Of a stretch of DNA of 64,000 nucleotides, positions 1 to 12,144 are shown piece by piece. The first letter of the stretch is position 1, and each line of letters opens with the position of its first letter. The stretch is taken from NCBI GenBank assembly GCA_947646735.1, contig CANTFK010000153.1, forward strand, positions 283,798-347,797, in the 5' to 3' direction. A program made the position numbers and the translations under genes. Under the pieces are notes generated by a model. That model saw only the letters and a list, made by a program, of their open reading frames with translations, ran no database searches and was not told the DNA's origin. The DNA is from Peronospora farinosa (Eukaryota; Oomycota; Peronosporomycetes; Peronosporales; Peronosporaceae).

Positions 1-2076
1 CTTCAGAGCTCGAGTCTTCCGGGGGCGTCCGTACTGCATGTATGGAGCGGCGATTTAGATCTCTCGGCCTCTCTGGTAGTGCCGGTGCCTTCTGGCGAAA
101 CTTGTTTGATCCAAACAGCATCTTGCCTCGCCTTGCCTTCGTCCGCTGACATGCTGTCAATACTTCCTTCATCTCTTTACATCCGCCAGACGCAACATAG
201 TCAACGTGTCTGCTAGCTCCGGGTCGTCCACCGTCAAAATGTAGTGATCGACATGATCCTATTGAGCCTTGGGCGACCCATCCTTAATCTTCATCTTCGC
301 CCTGAGTCCAAGCACATTCAGGCGGTACAGATAATCCAGCGGGGTCTCTTCCGACCTTTTCTTCGCATGGTAGTACTGATGGGCGACAGGTACCCCCGTG
401 CCACAGAACCGAATCATGAATTCTTGGATTAAGTCCTTCCAGTTTCCTCGTACTGAGCGACCCAGTTGACGGTACCAATTCTGTGCCGTTCCAGTCAGCA
501 ACCCTCCAAAAACGAGACATCGTTCATCATCTGGTGCTCAGTCTCTTATAAATGCTGTCTTGACCGTCGATACCCAGCTGCGCGCTCTGTCTTCGTCTTG
601 GTCTCTTCCATGAAATTCTTTAAGATCCAGGGTCGCCGAGAGTTTGATTCGAGGGACCATATTTGGCATCTGTCCCAACGCTGCGTTCGCCATCATCGAC
701 TGAGGTCCCCTCAAATCCATGTTGTCAGGGTCGACCTCACAGGAACCGACGGATTCCATATCGACGTCGGTCATTGCGTGACCTCTTGGCATTTGTATGC
801 CTGGATGCTGTTCATGGTGAGCGGTCGTCCTTTGCGCCTCTGGTCTTCCTCCTGCTACACTCCCGTTAGCGTGTGCCCGCGGTACTTGGTGTTCATTCAA
901 AATCTTGCCATCGCCGCGTCGAAGAGGGTCTGCAGATCACCTACCGGGTAGGTAGGTCTTTCCCCCCCAGCATCTTCGTCACGGGGCAGAGCAAATTCCA
1001 ACTTTTTTTCTTGTTGTCTTTCCATTGGTTGAAAACCGGAATGATTTTCATTCTTGCCACGCGTCGCCGTTCCGAGACCCCGTGGTTCCTGCTCCGCGCT
1101 GCGCGCTCGGGTTTGGAGCAGCGCCGCTCCAGTAGGGCCGAGGGGCATCCTAGTGACCGACCCAGTTGAGGACGATCCTGGGGACCACGGAGCTGCTTCC
1201 CTCTGGCCGCTTGACGTCAGGTGTTGGGATGGGCCTTGACTCGCCCCTGGGTGGCCGGCGGCTCCGTACATGTGGGGACCCACCGTGATGTCCTGAAGCG
1301 TCATCTGGCTGTCCTTAGACCGTGTGTGTGTGGGTGTCACCAGAGGTGGGTGTTCCGTTGCTGGCGTGGTACCCACCAGGATCGACAGACGCTTGTGCAT
1401 GTGCTCTAACGTTGTTGTGATTCTGTCGAATCCCCGAGATCGTCCGGGTCGAACCGACCTGCGACCATGTTCGCTTCACGAAGCATGGTGACCAGCGCTG
1501 TGATCGCGTTCGTGACGTTTTGCAGCCGTGGTAGGGTCGACACCGGCCCAGTAAGTTGACCCAGCTGCCTGATCTCCAGGGTCTTCGCGACGGGATCGCT
1601 CTCCAGAACGCGTTCAGCTTGCGTTGGTGGTAGCCCCTCGTCTGACCATGATGCCAGTCCTGCCTTCTCGGGGCTTATCGACTTGGTGTTTCCGGGTGCC
1701 TTCATCCGGAGCTTCGTCGGCTTGGATTGCGCGATCTTGTTTTGTTGTTTTTTGGGGACCTTAGCCTCTCGGTTTTCACCGTCGGCTGATGGTCCCCTGG
1801 ATCATGATAGGCGTCATGACCCCAGGTGTCCTCTACGAGGACATAGGGAGGGTATTTAGGTTTCTCTTTAATAAATTTAACCTCGACCATGTTGACTGGG
1901 TCCCTCCCAAGGTCCGGTTGGTCCTTCGATCCTTTATTTGTATCTTCTTGAGTCAATGGCGATCGGTCTTCCAGTGGCTCTTCGGTCTTGTGCTCCTTCT
2001 TGACATGAACATCTTTCTCGTCTTGAGACTCGCGGTGAAATCCCGCGTCTTCCGAAGATCCGGGCACGCGCACCAT
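1..2076 (-). pseudogene. gag of family A Gypsy element (copy A1), broken, runs off left edge
   Basis: Reads right to left from an ATG directly abutting the LTR (MVRVPGSS...). It is closely similar to the plus-strand gag at 20889-23408. Segments follow one another in shifting frames: 1702-2076, 1406-1705 (ATGA overlap with the previous one), 897-1400, 538-900, 259-501. The 259-501 segment holds the retrotransposon gag core (TGTAQNWYRQL..., QYYHAKKRSEETPLDYLYRLN). Gag forms the cytoplasmic nucleocapsid particle. A TGA after FIRD and a TAG after SPKAQ interrupt the frame exactly as in the other copy, so these stops predate the split of the copies. The region at about 1590-1640 carries indels absent from the other copy. 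The zinc-knuckle end, pol and 3' LTR lie beyond the window. Confidence 0.85.
2058..2075 (-). promoter_or_regulatory. primer-binding site (A1)
   Basis: On the minus strand TGGTGCGCGTGCCCGG begins one base after the LTR end. It has the expected form of the complement of a tRNA 3' end (...CCGGGCACGCGCACCA), where reverse transcription is primed. The same motif follows the LTR of every A, C and D copy in the window. The priming tRNA was not identified. Confidence 0.7.
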
Positions 2077-3258
2077 TGTGGTGAGGTGGGCTCTCAAAAT
2101 TGTATGATGAGACCCCAAACCACTCACTGTGCCGGACTGCAGACTGTCGGAGGGGATACCCCGATGCCGCGTATGAACCTTCTCTCACCTTGTGTACCCG
2201 TCGGCTGGCGGGTTGCACTCTTCGGAGGATTTGGTGAAGATGTAGACGTCTGCCTTGAGGGAGGTAGGCCGGGGGGGCCTCGATTGGATATGCTTCACTC
2301 GGTGGGCCGGTAGGTGGACACTCGATCGACCTTGTCGAGAGTGGACTTAGAGCCAGATTCTTCAGGAAGCTTGTTGTCCCTGGCCTTTTCCTTCGTGTTT
2401 CAGGGGTATTAGCCACCTGACCTTTACTTTGATCCCGGACCGTGAGGTAAGGGAGGCCGCTTCCGATAGCGGGTCTTGGGGGGTGTTGCTACTCGAACGA
2501 GCTCACAGGCCAAATATATCCTGGAGCTCTATTCGCCCTTGAACTTCGCTACGCAACTGTCTTCGACGGGGGGGCCAAAATATTTCCCTTCCCGGAACAG
2601 TGAGTAACTTAGAGCAAGTTCTTCTTGGGTGACGGAGTCGTGCCACGTAGATCGCAAATTGAGTAGTATTTAGTATAGTCCTATCCTTTTTACTCCTTTA
2701 CTCTATCCTTGCCTGAAGCTCTGATTCCTTGCGTCGACTGGTCTGATCCTTGTATTAACTGGTCCGGAGTGGCTGAAACCCGAGGGGCCGAGGTCGACCG
2801 ACAAGGGACCCAGGTCGACCGATGAGGGACCGGGTCGACCAATGAGGGACCCAGGTCTACCGATGAGGGACCGGGTCGACCAACGAGAGACTTAGGTCTA
2901 CCAGCGAGGGACCAGGTCGACCAATGAGGGGCCGGGTCGACCAATAAGGGACCATGGTCTACCAGCGAGGGACCGGATCGACTAATGAGGGACCCAGGTC
3001 GATCTATGAGGGACCCGGGTCTACCAATGAGGGACCAGGTCGATCAATGAAGGGACCTGGTCACCTCCCTTCGGTACCAGCTAATTGGTACCCTGATAAT
3101 GATTTTTCTTCTGTAGGTCCTGCGGATTGTTCTCCACCAACGGTCGCTCCCCTTCGAGGCCCCTGTCTCTCTGGTCCCCTGTCCCTGACCCACGGTCTAT
3201 ACTCCGAATCCAACTGAATTATGGGATCCCCATATCGCAAAATTAGCACTTCACCACA
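2077..3258 (-). repeat. 5' LTR of family A copy A1 (1182 bp)
   Basis: Read on the minus strand it starts TGTGGTGAAGTGCTAATTTTG at 3258 and ends CACCACA at 2077, so it has perfect short inverted ends (TGTGGTG/CACCACA). It matches the LTRs at 19875-20888 and 30888-31903 but is about 170 bp longer, because its internal minisatellite has more copies. It interrupts the older Gypsy gag-protease that continues at 3259. Confidence 0.85.
2785..3060. repeat. LTR minisatellite, about 20-22 bp unit with GGTCGACC core
   Basis: About a dozen imperfect units of the form GGTCGACCAATGAGGGACC. The palindrome GTCGAC recurs in most units. The A2 LTRs (20083-20195 and 31096-31208) hold only about five units, so the array is length-variable between copies. 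Confidence 0.85.
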
Positions 3259-5037
3259 TGCGGGAACCCCTCTTCAACCGCATTAATGACGCGCGGGAAC
3301 CCCTGTTCGACCGCGTCGTCCCCGTCGTCCTCTTCGCTCTGTAGCGAGGAGTCACTGTCACTTGTGTCTCGAAGAACAGCACAAGCAGTGCAGAGAGGGT
3401 CATCGCTCGCTCTGTGCACCGCCAGCGTCGTGGAATCACGATCCACGACTGTGACGTTCGGCCAGTCACTTGGAGATACCAAGAGATGGGTAAACACTTC
3501 ACTGACATCGAACTTGCGTCGACGTCTCACTGATCAGGCTAACCAGTCGATCTGGGGCTTATAACGTGCCAACCATGGCATGCCCAGTATGCAATCGAAT
3601 GCATAATTCATCGCGATCACCAAGAAATCATCATTACTGCGAAAGCCATCAAACGTGTACGGCAACGACACTTCGCGCCGCGATACGCGGTGTGGTTTCC
3701 CGTCAGCAAACTTGACGACGACTTGGCCAGCACCCTCACGGACTTGAATGCTGGGAGGCAGCATCGATCAAACAAGATTCACGAAAGAAATTGATTCGTT
3801 GCTATTGAGTCCAGGAGTGCTCGCAGAGGTCGCCGGACGCCGGCGACATGTAAACTGACAATGATCAGACGTGAATCACCACTCGTAGTGGTGGCATTTA
3901 ACCGTGCGCGTAGCGCAGGAGGACTGGAAGGTTGGGCTATCACCGGGGGACCCGGACTTCCGTTCCAACCAGTAGGGCGCCCTGCACCTACTGGTCCCGA
4001 CCGTTTTTTGGACGTGCGGCCGGTACAGCACCCTGATGATGGGCATCCACTACATGCACCGATATCGGCGCTGGCGCACGGCACTCAGCCGCGCGATGTC
4101 CTGGCTTGCGACAACAAAAGCGAAGTATTTGACGCCCGGTGCGAGCGCCACCTTTATGATGAAAGACACGTCACCGGTCACCCGACGCCTCAATCACGTC
4201 AATCTCCATAGGTTCCGGACCAGAAGGCCGGGGAGCGGTGACGACCGAGGGTTTGGCATATGCCTTTGTGACCCTAAAGTCTTCACGAATTGCGATGGAA
4301 AATGCCTCCTCCAATGTGGCAGGCTCGGCGCGCTCCAGCGATAAGCGGGTCTGCCCCTCACGCATACCATCCACAAAGACATTCACCTGCGTGTACATGT
4401 CCATGGGGTGCGTGATAATACACGACGCCAGATGCCTAGCCATCTGCACGTAGTCACGCATCGCCATTTTACCCTATCGCAAAGACAGGAATCTTGATCG
4501 CACCAGTTTCTCCTCTTGTGGTGGCTCGAAAGCAAGACGAAGATCGTCCTAGATGGTATCCAAGGTGGGGAATGCGTGCTCGTCCACAACGAGCTTACCA
4601 AGGGCCCACTCCTTGGCCTTTCCGGTGAGGCGGGAAAGGAGAAAGTTGACCTTCGCCTGGGGAGCCTCAAGAAGTCTCGAGGCGATGGCGATATCAACTT
4701 CACGGAACCACCGATTCAGCGACAACCGGTCCTTACCTTCTCCAGAGTAGGAGGAGGTTTCCATCTTCACGGCCTCATTACGTGAAGGGCGCGAGGGAGT
4801 TAAGCCTCGCCGGTTGGATTCGGCGAGCTCGCGTGCCATAAACTCATGTATGGCGAGACGTTGCGCGTCAGGGGTCGCTGATCTCATCAGCGACGCGACG
4901 AGTGCCTCTCCCGATATCGCCGCGAGGCAATTAAGGGCATCCCACTCAACACCAGTAAGATGGGGGAAGGTCGCGTGCTCCAGAAATAAATCTGGAGCGT
5001 CAAAGTACGACGATTCGCTCATCCCAAACTCGGGCAT
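3259..5037 (-). pseudogene. gag-protease of a second Gypsy family ('E'), degenerate
   Basis: Minus-strand gag starts [10 protein letters not shown] near 5037. It carries the retrotransposon gag core ([30 protein letters not shown]) to about 4549, then continues in other frames at 4171-4467 (DYVQMARHLASCI, ...FVDGMREGQTRLSLERAEP). A zinc knuckle near 4090-4150 reads CRKPGHRAAEC but has lost its first cysteine. The protease region (about 3534-3950) reads LLDSIATNQFL where the family has D-S/T-G, so the catalytic glycine position is altered. A second block with ILGMPWL follows. Frameshifts and stops make it non-functional. The right side keeps its PBS and LTR; the left side is cut by the family A LTR. 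Confidence 0.8.
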
Positions 5038-5042
5038 AGGAA

Positions 5043-5061
5043 GGACTACAAAGTGCTACCA
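5043..5061 (-). promoter_or_regulatory. primer-binding site of Gypsy E
   Basis: Minus strand TGGTAGCACTTTGTAGTCC lies between the LTR end and gag. It closely resembles the TGGTAGCACTAGTAGTCC next to the LTR at 57707, so the two Gypsy lineages use a similar primer, different from that of A, C and D. Confidence 0.6.
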
Positions 5062-5062
5062 G

Positions 5063-5400
5063 GTATAACGGGGCTAGAACGTACCGTCACTAGCTTACAC
5101 GCGCGCTTGGGAAAGACTCAAGCCCAAGTATTAGGTATTAAGTAAATTTAATTCTGATTTGTATTTTGGTTTTAATTCGTACTAATTACGAAGATTTTAG
5201 TCGTAATAAATACGACAGTGTTCCAGCCTTTCGGGTACACAAATTCAGGTTGATTTATCATTGGTCCATATTGGAATTTTAGGCCCCAGTAATTAACCAA
5301 TAATAAATTGCCATGCTGTACCCGCTATTCGGGCCCAGCACCTGTCTACATATGTAATTGTTTATTTGTGTTAACTATGTGTGTAATGTAGCCCATTACA
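5063..5400 (-). repeat. 5' LTR of Gypsy E (about 338 bp)
   Basis: Minus strand begins TGTAATGGGCTACATTACA at 5400 and ends just before the TGG of the PBS. It is AT-rich. The 3' end (GTTATAC) is not a clean CA, so this boundary is good only to a few bases. No partner LTR lies in the window. Confidence 0.6.
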
Positions 5401-5410
5401 GTTCACTAAT

Positions 5411-6712
5411 GCAATATAATACAGACAGCGCAGAGCGTATCGTCTGCTATCAGTCGCATCAGCTGCAACCGGCTGAGCGCAACTACCCGGTGCATGACAA
5501 ATAAATTCTTGCCGTAAATATGCTCTATCTAAGTTTCGCGTCTATCTCTTAGGAGACAGACCGCTCTTAGTGTATACAGACCATGAGTGATTACGCCCGG
5601 CTGTAAACAGCCCACACTCTCGCAACGAATGGCAAAATGGTTGTCGTTCTTCGCGTAGTGCAACTTCTTCGTGGAGTATAAACCGGGACAACTTAACGTT
5701 GCCGCCGATGCTCTTTCACGTCGGCCTGACCTACAGCCGACTGTGCAATTCGAAAGTGATGTGAACACCACTGTCGCCACGCTGAGTACCAGCGTCTTGT
5801 CGTCGAGCTTACTCGACGACATTAGAAGGGCATGCGCACAAGATAATGATCTTGTACGCCTGATGGAGTATCTCAAGGACCCATCCACGCAAGCTAAGAA
5901 GCGCTTGCCTGCCATGTATCGATCTTCTCTCGATCGATACACCCAGCGGAACGGCTTACTGTACTACACAGCCGTACGCCTCGTGTCATTGTACCGCCAC
6001 AACATGATCTTAGGTTACGGATCATGTTTGAATGTCACGATGCACCAATAAGTGGGCATCGCGGCCGTGAGAAGACTTATCTCACGGTCAGTAGCGCCTT
6101 TTACTGGCCACACCAGTATAAGTTTGTGCGCAAGTACGTGCGTGCTTGCGAGATGTGTCAACGAGTGAAGCCTAGTCCTTCACTCCGTGCATCGTTACAG
6201 CCTCTACCTTTACGGAAGAGTACTGGGAGTCCGTATCAATGGACTTCGTCTTTGGGTTTCCCAAAGACGTTCACGGGAATATTGGTATTCTCGTGTTTGT
6301 CAATAGGTTCATCAAAATGGTAAATCTTGTTGCTGTAACTGAGTCGATCACAGCAGAGGGCTGTGATCGAGTGTTTATCGATACAATCTTTCGATTGCAC
6401 GGTTTACCCCGTGAACTTGTGTCCTATAGGGACCCCCGGTTCACGGCTGAGTTTTGGCGTTCCGTGTTCCAAACACTTGGAATACGGCTCTCTATGTCTA
6501 ATTCTGATCATCCAGAAACCGATGCTCAGAACTGAACGCGCCAATCGCGTCCTTGAAGAGATTCTTTGAGGGTACGTCTACTCGTTTACGAGTTGGAGTG
6601 AGTTTTTGTCGATGGTCAAATTCGCCCACAGTGCATGCGTCCACGAAGCATACACCATTCTACGTGAATGGCCTTCGCCATCCACGTGTGTATGCAGCTA
6701 TACTGAAATTTA
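5411..6712 (+). pseudogene. Gypsy pol remnant: RNase H end and integrase
   Basis: From about 5455 a degraded RNase H reads LQPAERNYPVHDK, then (frameshifted, with stops) the family's typical PGQLNVAADALSRRPD near 5680. Integrase follows with its zinc-binding region (GHRGREKTYLTV...FYWPH..., CEMCQRVKPS, 6055-6180). The catalytic core shows MDFVFGFPKD at 6239, YRDPRFTAEFW near 6425, and SDHPETDAQ then ERANRVLEEIL across a frameshift at about 6530. Integrase inserts element cDNA into the host chromosome; this copy cannot, given the frameshifts. It abuts the minus-strand LTR at its left and a hairpin repeat at its right, so it is unrelated to the adjacent gag. Confidence 0.85.
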
Positions 6713-6945
6713 GGGGTTTCAACCGTAGTTCCGACGGTGCGCAGTAGTAAATATATGTGTAAATGATATAGGCATCATCAAACACAGCCGTTTGCTAGGG
6801 CATTTACCCGTCGTTCCGACGGATACCCCTACACTGGTCAATCACTTTGCTTAAAATATCAGGTTAAATTAGGTAAATTAATAAGTATTAAAGTCAATGT
6901 GCATTCAAGCCAATGTAAACCCGTCGTTCCGCCAGATTCAAATCT
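6713..6945. repeat. hairpin-bearing interspersed repeat (CCGTCGTTCCGACGG family)
   Basis: Three copies of a short palindromic core (GTTCCGACGG, CCGTCGTTCCGACGG, CCCGTCGTTCCG) are spaced by AT-rich sequence that includes AGGTAAATTAATAAGTA. The same core, the same neighbour (GGTAAACTGATAAGTAGA) and similar spacing recur at 51961-52460 inside a 1.6-kb insertion. It is probably a truncated copy of the same transposable element. The right end cuts the conserved stem-loop of the C element. Confidence 0.55.
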
Positions 6946-6962
6946 GGCGAGCGTTCTAATTT
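6930..6962 (-). promoter_or_regulatory. truncated gag-stop stem-loop of family C
   Basis: Minus strand AATTAGAACGCTCG (which includes the gag TAG) is followed by CCAGATTTGAATCTGG. This is the left arm and inner hairpin of the structure that is complete at 23403-23453 and 39853-39899. The right arm has been lost at the junction with the hairpin repeat. Confidence 0.65.
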
Positions 6963-9441
6963 AACATCTTCTCCGCCGCCTCGGGCAGCTGCCCCGCGTG
7001 CTTGGTCGGGTTGTACCACTGGCGAATCAGATTGTAGAACTCTTCCATCGGGCACTTGCCGACGTCATGAACCTTGCCACAACCGCGACACACAAACAGG
7101 CAGTGGTCGGCTGGGTGACCCTTCCTTCCACAGCACTAGCAAACGAGTCGCTTCTAACAGTCCAGATCCCCATGCTTCCTAGACCCACAATGGGTACACT
7201 TTGTCGCGGGTGTCCCTGGAACCACCTTTTGCCCCGGTCCCTCTGCCATACGTCGACTTCGGTCTGGGTCTGGGTCCTGATGATCCCGGGGATCATCTGC
7301 GTTCCTCGCCCTGCCAGTGTAAGGTTTACTCGCCGCCGCATAAATTCCTCTGAGGTCATCTTCTCCCTCAGACCCACTGGAGCTGGACCCTTGGTCATTT
7401 CACTTTTCGAAGTGGCTCGGATGACTTGGACGGGTCTTCTCAGCTGACCCTTGGTGTGGTCTGGAGTGGTTGGGGCCTTCTAACGAAACTTGGTGGACCC
7501 GAACAAGACCCTTCCTTGACGCGTCTTCGCTCTCTGACGAGCCAGCAGGACTTCCTCCAGGTCATCTGCATCAGAAAGTCTGATCAATGTAAGCTGGTCC
7601 GCTAATTCTCGATCATCCAAAGTTTTCACGTAATGGTACACGTGTTCACGCTTTACACTGGGGGGTCCACCCTTAATATCTAGCTTGGCCCTGAGCCCTG
7701 CCACGTTCAAACGGTACAGATATTCCAAGGGTGACTCGTCGGTCCTCTTTCTGGCGTGATAGATAATATTGTCGGGCCACCGACACCCCCAAGCCGCAAA
7801 ATTGTGCTTGGAACTCTCGCAGCAGCAGTTTCCAATCAACGCGCACTGTTCGACCTAGCTGTCGATACCAATTCTGAGCTGGACCTGTGAGCAGGGACCC
7901 AAAAATGAGACACTTCTCGCTGTCTGGTGCCTGGTCTCGGAGGAAAGCCGTCTTTACCTTAGTGCTCCATCTTCTGGCACGATCTTCATCGTGGTCCCTT
8001 CCGCTAAATTCCTTCAGATCCGACGAGGCCGATACCCTAATGTGTGGAACAACAGGAGGGGGTCCTCCTGCCGTAGCCGTGGCCACAGTCGCTCGCGCTG
8101 AGGTCATCGGGAACGCCAAGTCATCTGGGTCGTATTCATCATGGGTTGACCCCACAGATTCCATGTCCACATCAGGGATATCGCCTAGTGGTCCTAGGCG
8201 CTCAATCCGCTGGGAGGACCTGGGATGAACTGGCCCTTGACCCCTCGTGGTGTGTCCCCTGTCCACTGCACTTTTTGTGGAGCCTTGCTCTTCAAGGAAC
8301 TTGGTCATCGCCTTATCAGAGTACGACTGGAGCGCGCTAGGGGAAACTGACTCAGTCTTTGTTTCCTGGTCTGTTTTTGTCCCCATCAACCTTGGCTCCA
8401 CTTTGCACCGGGCTTTTGTCTCCTCCTGTGCTTGGCGCTGGACCCATGGGGTTGCTGTGTCCATATGGTCAGCTTCACGAACTCGTGCTTCCAACAACGC
8501 TGCACCAGCTGGACCCAGTTGCATTCGATCCACCGTATCCATCAGGGCCGACATCATAGATGAGGTGGCCGATTCATATTGAGACCTTGGTGACGATTCA
8601 CCGAGTGACCCAGCAGGAGAGCCTACACCAGGATCCACTACTCCTCCATCTTGACGGGGTGCTTCCTTTGGGGGGAACTCCCCCACTAACGTCTTGAGGT
8701 GACCATGCAGGGTCACTAAGGTCTTTTTCAAGGTCTCGAACCCGAAATCAAAGAGGGTCTCAGCAGTAAAGTTCCCAGCAGCCATCCCAGCTTCATGTAG
8801 CAGATTCATTACGGCCTTGAGGACCTCCAGGTCTGTGGTCGTGGTGGGAAGAGCCGTTACCGGACCGTGGACCTGGTCCAGAAGCTTGACCTTGAGCGCC
8901 TTCATCACCGGGTCCTTTCGAAGAAACTTCTTCAATTTATTCCGATGGTAGGCTTCTTCCAAATCTTCTTCTGTCCAGTCCTTACTGGCTACGCCTTGGC
9001 TCTCTCCCGACTCGTCCGTCGTGTCTCCGCCTCTCGGTGCCTTCAACTTGGTATGCTTCTGCTTCTTTTGCTTGTTCTTGGGCACCTTTGGCTCTTGATT
9101 GGTAGGTTGGGAGACTTGTTTCGGGGTCCCTTGTTTTTTAGCTTTCGCTGTCAAACTTGGGACCCCTGGACCATAATATATATTATGGCCCATGTTGTCT
9201 TCTTCAACGGAGACATAAGGGGGAGGATTTGGTGGTTTTTCTTCATATTACACCTTATTCTCAATAGCAGAGCTCCTCCCCGGGCTCTGCAGGTCCTCCG
9301 ATCCTTCTTCCTTCTTGATCACTGGCGATCCGGTTTCCAGTGTCTTGGTTGTCCTTGCTCTATCTTGACCGATGTCTTTTCTTCTTCGTGGGACTCACGG
9401 TGAAATCCCGCGTCTCCCGAAGATCCGAGAACGCAAACCAT
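6956..9441 (-). pseudogene. gag of family C Gypsy element, near-complete but frameshifted
   Basis: Starts at the LTR/PBS junction (ATG at 9441, MVCVLGSSGDAGFHRE). A stop near 9319 and a frame change lead into a long open stretch, 7673-9193 (506 codons). This holds a lysine-rich N-terminal region (PKNKQKKQKHTK), the VDMESVG block shared by A, C and D, and the gag core (LKEFSGRDHDEDRARRW, LLTGPAQNWYRQLGR). A frameshift near 7790 moves to 7480-7839 (DESPLEYLYRLNVAGLRAK). The zinc-knuckle region lies at about 7030-7200 in a further frame. The stop is TAG at 6956-6958, inside a conserved inverted repeat. No pol follows because the element is truncated at about 6930. Confidence 0.85.
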
Positions 9442-10475
9442 TGTGGTGGAGTGGATTCTCAAACGACGTAGGAGATCCATAAACACACAGCGCCGGACTG
9501 CCGACTTACGGAGGGGTACCCCGATACCGTGTCGCGTCAACCTTGGGTCTCACCTTGTGTACCCGTCGGCTTGGCTGGTCTTGCTCCTCGTTAGACGCAG
9601 AAGACTTAAAGACTTGGTCTTGTATGGAGGGACTTGGGGGCCACGAGTGGATATGCTTCACTCGGGCCCATGGTTTCTTGGGCTCAATCGACTGGGTCGA
9701 GAGCAGTGCACCTGGTACTATGTACCCCTTCGGTGGCTAACGGTTTCTTGGTCTTTCGACCCCTTTTCTTGTTCCCCGCAGGGAAACCGCTTCCTATAGC
9801 GGGTCGTAGAGTGTTGACACTTACTTGACACCTCAGGCCAACTATCCCGAGGTTCAACTTGCGCTGCTTGAGCCGTCTAACACCTGCTGGACGTCGGGGG
9901 GCCAAAGGGTATCCCGCCCGGAAGAGATGAAGCGACGGAGAAGCTTAGGAGGGGCGCTTAAAGCTGCCACGTGTAATGCAAATTCGAAATGTGTTTATTT
10001 ATTTTATACCTTGTATGCTTATCTTGCCTAACCCTAACCCTTTGATCTGGATAGTGCCACGTGCCGACTCTTGGAGGAAGAACTGGCTCCTTGGTACCCT
10101 GTACTTTCTGTAATCTTCGATATTCTGTGTACCGGTTCTGCACCCTCTGACATTAGGGCCCTGGTACCCCTGGGCCTCGGTACCCTGGGCCCCTGTTACC
10201 TGGGGTCCACATGTTACCTGGGGTCCACCTGTCACCTGGGTCCACCTGTTGTCTGGGACCCACCTGTTACCTGGGACAACCTAAGCTGCCCTAGCAGCAC
10301 TGGTCCTTTGGTCTGTAGCGTAGGACATCCTAGTACCTTCTCCGAACTCGGGACCTTGGACCAGTTCGGGGCCCTGTCACTCCCTGTCACTCATTCAAGA
10401 GAGTGACCGAGATATTTCACGCCAGATATTATAATAACTACCAAGGGCCCCCCATTTCTCTGGCACTTCTCCACA
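9442..10475 (-). repeat. 5' LTR, family C (1034 bp)
   Basis: Minus strand starts TGTGGAGAAGTGCCAGAG at 10475 and ends CACCACA at 9442, directly before the gag ATG. It contains only about five units of the 'GGTGGACCCCAGGTGACC'-type minisatellite (10196-10280), against more than 20 in the related LTR segments at 11953-13446 and 60694-62118. Outside the array the sequence is nearly collinear with them. Confidence 0.8.
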
Positions 10476-10882
10476 CTAATTTAGCAGTGGTCACGTCACC
10501 TATAGGTGTCAATGAGGAGGCACGACAAGCAATAATTGTGCTCCTTGACGATGACACTATAGTGTTATCAACAGCGTCGACCCATGAACGACCTTTTGGA
10601 GGCGTCATCGGCGAATGGGTCAAGTTACAGATTCGAGAGTGCGGCAGCACAGAAGAAAATGCGAAGTATTGTGCAGCCCCGAAGGCTCAAGGCCCCGAGG
10701 GCCCAGGGCCTGAGAATACAGAGCCCCACTCGGACGAGGATCAGTATATAAAATTGGAAGTGATTATGGAGAAGCATTGAAGTGGAATGAACACATGGAC
10801 AATTTCCTGCTATTCCAAAGATAAATGACAAGGGTGCACGTGGTCTTGTCGCAGTTCGGAAGACCAACGAGCAGGGAACAGC
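10476..10882 (+). other. 3' internal remnant of a plus-strand C-type element
   Basis: Open on the plus strand from 10476 to 10780 (ARQAIIVLLDDDTIVLS..., EWVKLQI, ENAKYCAAPKAQGPEGPGP...). The last 250 bp match the internal region just before the LTR at 63236-63500 on the other strand. It ends in a polypurine tract adjoining the LTR at 10883. The protein's role is not recognised; it may be the frayed tail of pol. The left part is cut off by the oppositely oriented C LTR at 10475. Confidence 0.6.
10869..10882 (+). promoter_or_regulatory. polypurine tract
   Basis: GAGCAGGGAACAGC directly precedes the LTR start TGTGGTGAAGTG. The same G-rich block precedes LTRs at 19095, 30888, 49740 and 63236, which fits the plus-strand primer site of an LTR retrotransposon. 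Confidence 0.65.
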
Positions 10883-11019
10883 TGTGGTGAAGTGCCAGGA
10901 GAATCGGGGCCCAGGGTACCAAGGCCCAAGGGTACCAGGGTACAGGGGCCCCAGGGTACAGGGGCCCCAGGGTACAAGGGACCAGGCCTCGCAAGGTCCC
11001 AAGGTTCAATCGAAGGTCA

Positions 11020-11850
11020 CCAGGGACAGAGTTTCCAGTCACCAGGGACCGGAGTACTAGTCACCAGGGACAGGGGTATCGAACGTCCAGATTACCGGGG
11101 ACAGGGATACCAGTTACCGGGGACAGGGGTACCAGTTACCGGGGACAGGGGTACCAGTCACCGGGGACAGGGGTACCAGTTACCGGGGACAGGGGTATCG
11201 AACGTCCAGAGTCAAAGGTACAAGGTTACCCTACCGTGCGCACACCAGGACCCGAAAGGGCCAGTGCCCCGAGGTGGACCAGGGTCTTAAGTTCAAAGAA
11301 GGTACAAGGTATTTCTACGTGCAGAGACAGTACAGGCTCCAAGGTCCAAGGGCCCACGGTACAAGAGACCAGGGTACCAGGGTACAAGAACCCAGGCCTC
11401 GCAAGGTTCCAAGGTTCAACCGAGGGTCACCAGGGACAGGGGTACCAGTCACCAGGGACAGGGCTCCTAGTCACCAGGGACAGGGTTTTCAGTTACCGGG
11501 GACAGGGATACCAGTTACCAGGGACCGGGGTACTAGTCACCAGGGACAGGGTTTTCAGTTACCAGGGACAAGGTTTCCAATAACCAGGGACAGGGCACCA
11601 GGGACAGGGTTACCAGCTATCGGAGAAAGGGGGATCGAACGTCCAGGGTCAAAGGTACAAGGTTACCCTACCGGGCGCACACCAGGATTCGATGGGTCCA
11701 GTGCCCCGAGGTGGTCCAAGGTCCTAAGTTCAAAGAAGGTACAAGGTATTTCTACGTGCAAAGGAAGTACAGGATCCAAGGTCCAAGGGCCCACGTTACA
11801 AGAGACCAGGGTATCAGGGACCTGGGTACAGGGTGCAGGGTACCGGGGTA
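11020..11850. repeat. B-type minisatellite with a higher-order repeat of about 430 bp
   Basis: Units of about 18-22 bp with ACCAGGGACAGGG / ACCGGGGACAGGG alternate with GTACCAGT. The array is itself part of a larger duplication: the block containing AAGGTTACCCTACCG...TTCTACGTGCA...ACAAGAGACCAGGGTA occurs at about 11219-11390 and again at about 11655-11825. The same arrangement is present in reverse at 62290-63180. Confidence 0.8.
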
Positions 11851-12144
11851 CCGAGGCCCAGGGTACAGGGCCCAGGGTACAGGGCCCAGAAAACCGAGGC
11901 CCAGGGTACCAGGGTAACGGGGCCCAGGGGTACCGGGGTACCGGGGCCCAGCTGTGGAGAAGTGCCAGAGAAATGGGGGGGCCTTCGAAGTTATTATAAT
12001 AACTGGCGTGAAAGATCTCGGTCACTCTCTTGAATGAGTGACAGGGAGTGACCAGGGCCCCGAACTGGTCCAAGGTCCCGAGTTCGTAGAAGGTACTAGG
12101 ATATCCTACACTACAGACCAAAGGACTAGTGCTGCTAGGGCAGC

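Noticed and set aside
1054..1409. Plus-strand frames over the A1 gag
   Set aside because: They mirror the minus-strand gag segment whose protein is conserved with A2.
10028..10042. Telomere-like CCTAACCCTAACCC
   Set aside because: Only two units, present at the same place in every C-type LTR (for example near 41745 and 61405), so it is part of the LTR.
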